Source of the DNA: an uncultured Synergistales bacterium
GTDB lineage: Bacteria; Synergistota; Synergistia; Synergistales; Aminobacteriaceae
DNA length: 41,700 nucleotides
Assembly (NCBI GenBank): GCA_905235395.1
Contig: CAJOLN010000004.1
Coordinates: forward strand, 1-41,700
Direction of reading: 5' to 3'
In this document: one piece after another, positions 37,926 to 41,700 of the stretch
How the letters are laid out: each line of letters begins with the position of its first letter
Numbering within the stretch: position 1 is the stretch's first letter
The notes under the pieces: model-generated
Told to the model about the DNA's origin: nothing
Seen by the model: the letters and a program-made list of their open reading frames with translations, nothing else
The model's database searches: none
Program-made: the position numbers and the translations under genes

Positions 37926-40340
37926 ATGAAAAAAATTTTTGCATTTCTCATTCTGTTTTCAGTCTTCACATCAACGGCATATTCAGAAGCACTGCGTGTG
38001 ATTCCATATCCTGAAGGCACAGATACACAATCAGAAGGTGCATCATCAGCTCCTAAGGACATCAATCACAAGCCGTCAGCATATTTCAATACATCAACTG
38101 ACTTCTTCACGCTCAAATCAAAAGGCACACTCACGATTCTGAATCACTACCCTACGTACCAGCAGACGAAAGAGAACACATGCGGCCCTGCAGCGGCATT
38201 GACGGTGTTGTATTACTTCGGAGTTCATGATTACGATGAAGCATCACTTTCACGTGAAATGAAGACTCAGCCCTACCCAATCGGAACGAATCCAAAAGAC
38301 ATGTTAGCATTCTTCGTCAGACTGGGCTGGAAAACGGACAGCAATTTAACACATTCACGTTTTGATGAGTATGATAATTTCAAGGAGTTTGTTCTGAAGA
38401 ATTTGCGTGAAGGCACTCCCATTATGGTTGAAAATGTCTACTGGGGAGGACACTGGCGCGTAATCATCGGCTATGATGACATAGGAACAGAATCAACTCT
38501 TGATGATGTGTTAATTCTCGCAGACCCTTATGACACATGCGATCATAATCAGGACGGTTACGGTGTGGAAAACGGCGAAATGTTTTATGCGACATGGTTT
38601 GATCATTCAATGCTGCCTGAAGACCAGAGAGATCAGCCGTTTATAATAGCGAGACCGAAAACGAAAGGAGAGACAGCGAACGTGCTTAAATGGTGGCAGA
38701 AGAAACCAGTGTATCAGGTATACCCGAAGAGTTTTCTTGATACGGACGGAACAGGAACGGGAGACATTAAAGGCATAACGCAGAAGCTCGACTACATAAA
38801 ATCACTTGATGCCGGAGCAATATGGATTACGCCCGTATACTCTTCGCCTATGGTCGATAACGGATATGACATCTCAGACTATACGGACATAAATCCGTTA
38901 TTCGGAAGCATGAATGATTTTGACGAATTAGTGAGAGAAGCAGACAAACGAGGAATCAAAATCGTAATGGATTTAGTATTCAATCACACGTCAGATCATC
39001 ACAAATGGTTTCTCGAATCAAAACAGAGCCGCGATAACGCAAAAGCAGACTGGTACATATGGAGAGATGCAAAGCCTGACGGAAGTGAACCAACGAACTG
39101 GAGAGCAATTTTTGGTGGCAGTGCATGGACATGGAATGAAGAACGAAAGCAGTATTATCTTCACACATTTGCGAAGGAACAGCCCGATTTGAATTGGGAA
39201 AATCCAGATGTGAGACATGCATTATATGACGCGGCAAAATTCTGGCTATCAAAGGGAGTAGGAGGCTTCAGGATAGATGCGATAACGTACATAAAGAAGC
39301 CCAAAGAATTTATAGACGGAACTCCTGACAATAAAGACGGAACTGTGAACATTCACTTAATGACAGCAAACACGCCGGGCATTTTGGATTTTCTAAGGGA
39401 ATTTAAGCGTGAGGTTAGAGAAGGCAGAGACATATTCACTGTAGGAGAAGCGAACGGAGTATCACCAGAAGAGTTAAGCGATTGGGTTGGGACTAACGGA
39501 GTATTTGATATGCTATTCGAGTTCAGTCATGTAACACTTCCCTTTGGAGCTTCAGAGATATGGTGCTATCCTCGTGAATGGAAACTGACTGACCTAAAGC
39601 ATGCGCTCACTGCGAGTCAGAATGCAACATCAAATAATGGCTGGTATCCTATATTCTTTGAGAATCACGATCAGCCCCGAAGTGTGAATCATTTCTTACC
39701 CGAAGGCTATGACGCAAAGAAGGCTGCAAAAGTTCTTGCGACAGTCCTAATGACATTGAGAGGTACACCATTCATCTATCAGGGAGAAGAACTCGGAATG
39801 ACTAATCGTTTCTGGAGGGACATAGACGAGATAAACGATGTGCAGACGAAGGGGCAATATGAGATAGCACTTCATGAAGGGTTCAGCAAAGATGATGCGA
39901 TGAAATTCATTCGGTATTTCAGCAGGGACAATGCACGCACGCCTATGCAATGGAACTCATCAGCAAACGCAGGCTTCACACCTGAAGGAGTTCGTACATG
40001 GCTTCCATTGAACGATAATTACACGGCGATAAATGCGGAGAGTGAGGAAGAAGATTCGGACTCAGTGCTGAACTGGTACAGAAAGTTATTAGCCTTCAGG
40101 AAGAATAATGATGTTCTTCTAATCGGAACATATCGGGAGATTCTGAGTGATAGTGAAGAAGTGTTTGCATTCGTAAGGGAACATGAAGGGCGAGAAGTGA
40201 TAACGCTTGCGAATTTCTCAGATAAGCCTGTGAAGATTCCTGAAGAGTTAGTGAAGAGAAAAGTAGTATTGAGCAGTGAGAGAGATATTAACCCTTCAGA
40301 ACTAGCACCTTTAGAGGCTAGAATATATATGAGAGATTAA
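37926..40340 (+). CDS. Exported two-domain protein: C39-like (Peptidase_C39_2-type) cysteine-peptidase domain plus GH13 alpha-glucosidase (oligo-1,6-glucosidase-like)
   Basis: Signal peptide MKKIFAFLILFSVFTSTAYSEA. C39-like: TYQQTKENTCGPAAALTVLYYFG...GGHWRVIIGYDD...ILADPYD. GH13: KKPVYQVYPKSFLDTDGTGTGDIKGITQKLDYIKSL, GGFRIDAITY, FTVGEANG, FFENHDQPRS. ATG at 37926 follows ATGGAGGTGC RBS. Confidence 0.92.
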   Translation: MKKIFAFLILFSVFTSTAYSEALRVIPYPEGTDTQSEGASSAPKDINHKPSAYFNTSTDFFTLKSKGTLTILNHYPTYQQTKENTCGPAAALTVLYYFGVHDYDEASLSREMKTQPYPIGTNPKDMLAFFVRLGWKTDSNLTHSRFDEYDNFKEFVLKNLREGTPIMVENVYWGGHWRVIIGYDDIGTESTLDDVLILADPYDTCDHNQDGYGVENGEMFYATWFDHSMLPEDQRDQPFIIARPKTKGETANVLKWWQKKPVYQVYPKSFLDTDGTGTGDIKGITQKLDYIKSLDAGAIWITPVYSSPMVDNGYDISDYTDINPLFGSMNDFDELVREADKRGIKIVMDLVFNHTSDHHKWFLESKQSRDNAKADWYIWRDAKPDGSEPTNWRAIFGGSAWTWNEERKQYYLHTFAKEQPDLNWENPDVRHALYDAAKFWLSKGVGGFRIDAITYIKKPKEFIDGTPDNKDGTVNIHLMTANTPGILDFLREFKREVREGRDIFTVGEANGVSPEELSDWVGTNGVFDMLFEFSHVTLPFGASEIWCYPREWKLTDLKHALTASQNATSNNGWYPIFFENHDQPRSVNHFLPEGYDAKKAAKVLATVLMTLRGTPFIYQGEELGMTNRFWRDIDEINDVQTKGQYEIALHEGFSKDDAMKFIRYFSRDNARTPMQWNSSANAGFTPEGVRTWLPLNDNYTAINAESEEEDSDSVLNWYRKLLAFRKNNDVLLIGTYREILSDSEEVFAFVREHEGREVITLANFSDKPVKIPEELVKRKVVLSSERDINPSELAPLEARIYMRD

Positions 40341-40388
40341 TACACATAAATACAATAAAGTATTCAGTAATTCAGTAAAAAATACGGT

Positions 40389-40417
40389 ATTACCCCCCCC
40401 TAAATTGCTGATATAAT
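40389..40417 (+). promoter_or_regulatory. Candidate promoter with C8 homopolymer inside the -35/-10 spacer
   Basis: TATAAT at 40412-40417. C8 run 40393-40400 falls in or abutting a ~17-bp spacer. The -35 region (ATTACC/TATTAC) is poor. Confidence 0.45.
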
Positions 40418-40457
40418 CCCTTCATCACATTACATTTTAACAATGGAGGGATTTATT

Positions 40458-41093
40458 ATGGGATTAGGTAAATGGATAGTTGGCGGAATAGTTACGGCAG
40501 TAGCGGCACCGTTCGTACTTCCTGCGGCGACTGTAGCGGCGATTGGCGGAGCGGTTACGGCAGGAGCGGCGGCTGTAGGTAGTGCAGTTGCGGCGGGAGC
40601 AGGAGCTGTAGCGGCAGGTGCAGCGGCGGCTGGTACGGCTATAGCTGGGTTAGGTGCTTCGGCTTTGGCGGCGGCTTCAGCGATTGGAACAACGACTCTT
40701 ATCGGCGGAATAACTGTAGCGAATGTACTTGCTTGGGGCGGAGGATTATTTGCTGTAGCGGCAATTTCCAGCTCAATGGCTGATGAGGCACGTACGGAAG
40801 GCGTGAAGGAAGGTTACAGCAAAGCATCACGCGAGTATGAAGCGAAACTCAGAAATCAGGCTAAAGAGTTCTTTACGCAAATGGCAACTCTCAAAGGAGA
40901 GATTGAAAGCACGAGGCTTCAGAGCGACAAAGCACAAGCTCTCGCAAAGGAAGCATTCACTCTTTTGGGCAAGTTTGAAGGGTGCATCAATGCCATGAAG
41001 GAACAGGGCAGGAACGTTGAAGCAGAGACCGCAGGCTACTACACGCACTTGAAGGACTTCACAGACAAATCCGGCCTAGCAAAAGCAGCATAG
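40458..41093 (+). CDS. Ala/Gly-rich hydrophobic protein with C-terminal coiled coil, unknown function
   Basis: MGLGKWIVGGIVTAVAAPFVLPAATVAAIGGAVTAGAAAVGSAVAAGAGAVAAG... then DEARTEGVKEGYSKASREYEAKLRNQAKEFFTQMATLKGEIES; ATGGAGGGATTTATTATG RBS; ORF-track start 40443 overlaps the RBS. Confidence 0.8.
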   Translation: MGLGKWIVGGIVTAVAAPFVLPAATVAAIGGAVTAGAAAVGSAVAAGAGAVAAGAAAAGTAIAGLGASALAAASAIGTTTLIGGITVANVLAWGGGLFAVAAISSSMADEARTEGVKEGYSKASREYEAKLRNQAKEFFTQMATLKGEIESTRLQSDKAQALAKEAFTLLGKFEGCINAMKEQGRNVEAETAGYYTHLKDFTDKSGLAKAA

Positions 41094-41105
41094 GAGCGTG
41101 AAACA

Positions 41106-41339
41106 ATGGGATTATTTGACATATTCGGCGGAGGCGGTGACATTATAAGGGTTGACCACACATTTGGTGGTCCTATAAAAACTACAAGCAGCCCTATATT
41201 CCCATCAACATCATCACCCTTTACCCAAAATCTAACTGGTGGTGAAGTAGTAGTAATAGGCGGAATAGCTGCGGCTATAGTAGCTGTCGCTAAATGGCTG
41301 TTTGATGAGAAAGTGGACGAAGTAAAACTGAGGGCGTGA
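41106..41339 (+). CDS. Small single-TM protein; 5' part of a second, split member of the coiled-coil family
   Basis: MGLFDIFGGGGDIIRVDHTFGGPIKTTSSPIFPSTSSPFTQNLTGGEVVVIGGIAAAIVAVAKWLFDEKVDEVKLRA; RBS GGAGCGTGAAACA. Confidence 0.65.
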   Translation: MGLFDIFGGGGDIIRVDHTFGGPIKTTSSPIFPSTSSPFTQNLTGGEVVVIGGIAAAIVAVAKWLFDEKVDEVKLRA

Positions 41340-41626
41340 AGGAAGGCTACGAGAAGGCATCACGTGAATATGAAGCTAAACTCAGGAAACAAGCAGAGGC
41401 TTTCCGCAATCAGATTGAAGCCCTAAAGGAAGATATAGAGAGCCTAAAGCATCAGCGCGACAAAGCAATAAAGCTCGCAGAAGAAGCCGGCAAGTTACTT
41501 GGCGAATTTGAGGGCTGCATTGGCGGCCTGAAGAAGCAAGGCATCACCCCTGACGATAAGACCATGAAGAACTACAAATACTTATCAGACTTCATACAGC
41601 AGCTTAAAGACGCTAAGGCAGCATAA
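41336..41626 (+). CDS. Coiled-coil protein/segment paralogous to the C-terminus of 40458-41093; GTG start overlapping the upstream TGA, or reached by -1 frameshift
   Basis: MKEGYEKASREYEAKLRKQAEAFRNQIEALKEDIESLKHQRDKAIKLAEEAGKLLGEFEGCIGGLKKQG closely matches VKEGYSKASREYEAKLRNQAKEFFTQMATLKGEIESTRLQSDKAQALAKEAFTLLGKFEGCINAMKEQG. Confidence 0.7.
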   Translation: MKEGYEKASREYEAKLRKQAEAFRNQIEALKEDIESLKHQRDKAIKLAEEAGKLLGEFEGCIGGLKKQGITPDDKTMKNYKYLSDFIQQLKDAKAA

Positions 41627-41643
41627 CAGACTTTCTCACACAT

Positions 41644-41664
41644 AGCGGGACTCACACTCCCGCT
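41644..41664 (+). terminator. Intergenic hairpin (terminator- or attenuator-like)
   Basis: AGCGGGA - CTCACAC - TCCCGCT followed by CTTAATTTAT; only a weak T tract. Confidence 0.45.
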
Positions 41665-41689
41665 CTTAATTTATGGAGGAGATGACACG

Positions 41690-41700
41690 ATGAACTTATC
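41690..41700 (+). CDS. Start of a further downstream gene, truncated by the window
   Basis: ATG at 41690 preceded by GGAGGA (41675-41680) with ~9 nt spacing; nothing can be said about the product. Confidence 0.4.

Noticed and set aside
40361-40380. Tandem ATTCAGTA x2 (TATTCAGTAATTCAGTAAAA)
   Set aside because: Only two copies of 8 nt in A/T-rich intergenic DNA; could be chance. Noted only as possible operator half-sites.
1-41700. CRISPR arrays, tRNAs, rRNAs, transposases, integrases, riboswitches
   Set aside because: Looked for regular direct repeats, cloverleaf/T-loop signatures and recombinase motifs by eye; none recognised. A tool-based scan (tRNAscan, Infernal, CRISPR finder) would be decisive.

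Overview
Roughly 42 kb of a compact diderm bacterial chromosome. It is most likely a Synergistota member, based on a Synerg-CTERM-like C-terminus at 5582-6709, LPS/lipid A genes and low-to-moderate GC. Most of it is housekeeping. (i) A minus-strand cluster holds a TSCPD protein, dus, coaX and a BaiN/YhiN flavoprotein. (ii) A plus-strand set holds a TolC-like protein, a lytic transglycosylase, a Synerg-CTERM protein, cysS and an MFS transporter. (iii) A tightly overlapping minus-strand operon runs prfB (with the classical +1 programmed frameshift), an S55-type peptidase, tmk, yaaR-like, holB-like and ricT/yaaT-like. (iv) A Na/Pi cotransporter, pbpC, RNase J, uppP and maf follow. (v) A lipid A block contains an LpxK/LpxB-like fusion, an MsbA-like exporter and a second LpxB-like glycosyltransferase. 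(vi) An AraC-regulated sugar operon contains an ABC importer, a GH36 alpha-galactosidase and an exported fusion of a C39-like cysteine-peptidase domain with a GH13 glucosidase. (vii) The right end holds a small-gene locus of unknown function, with two tandem paralogues made of a hydrophobic or membrane segment plus a coiled coil ('EGYxKASREYEAKLRxQA'). That locus is preceded by a promoter-like element with a C8 homopolymer in its spacer. The second paralogue is split by a -1 frame change at a GTGA junction. The best candidates for new biology are the right-end locus and the C39-GH13 fusion. No tRNA, rRNA, CRISPR array or transposase was recognised. All assignments come from reading the sequence; no searches were run.
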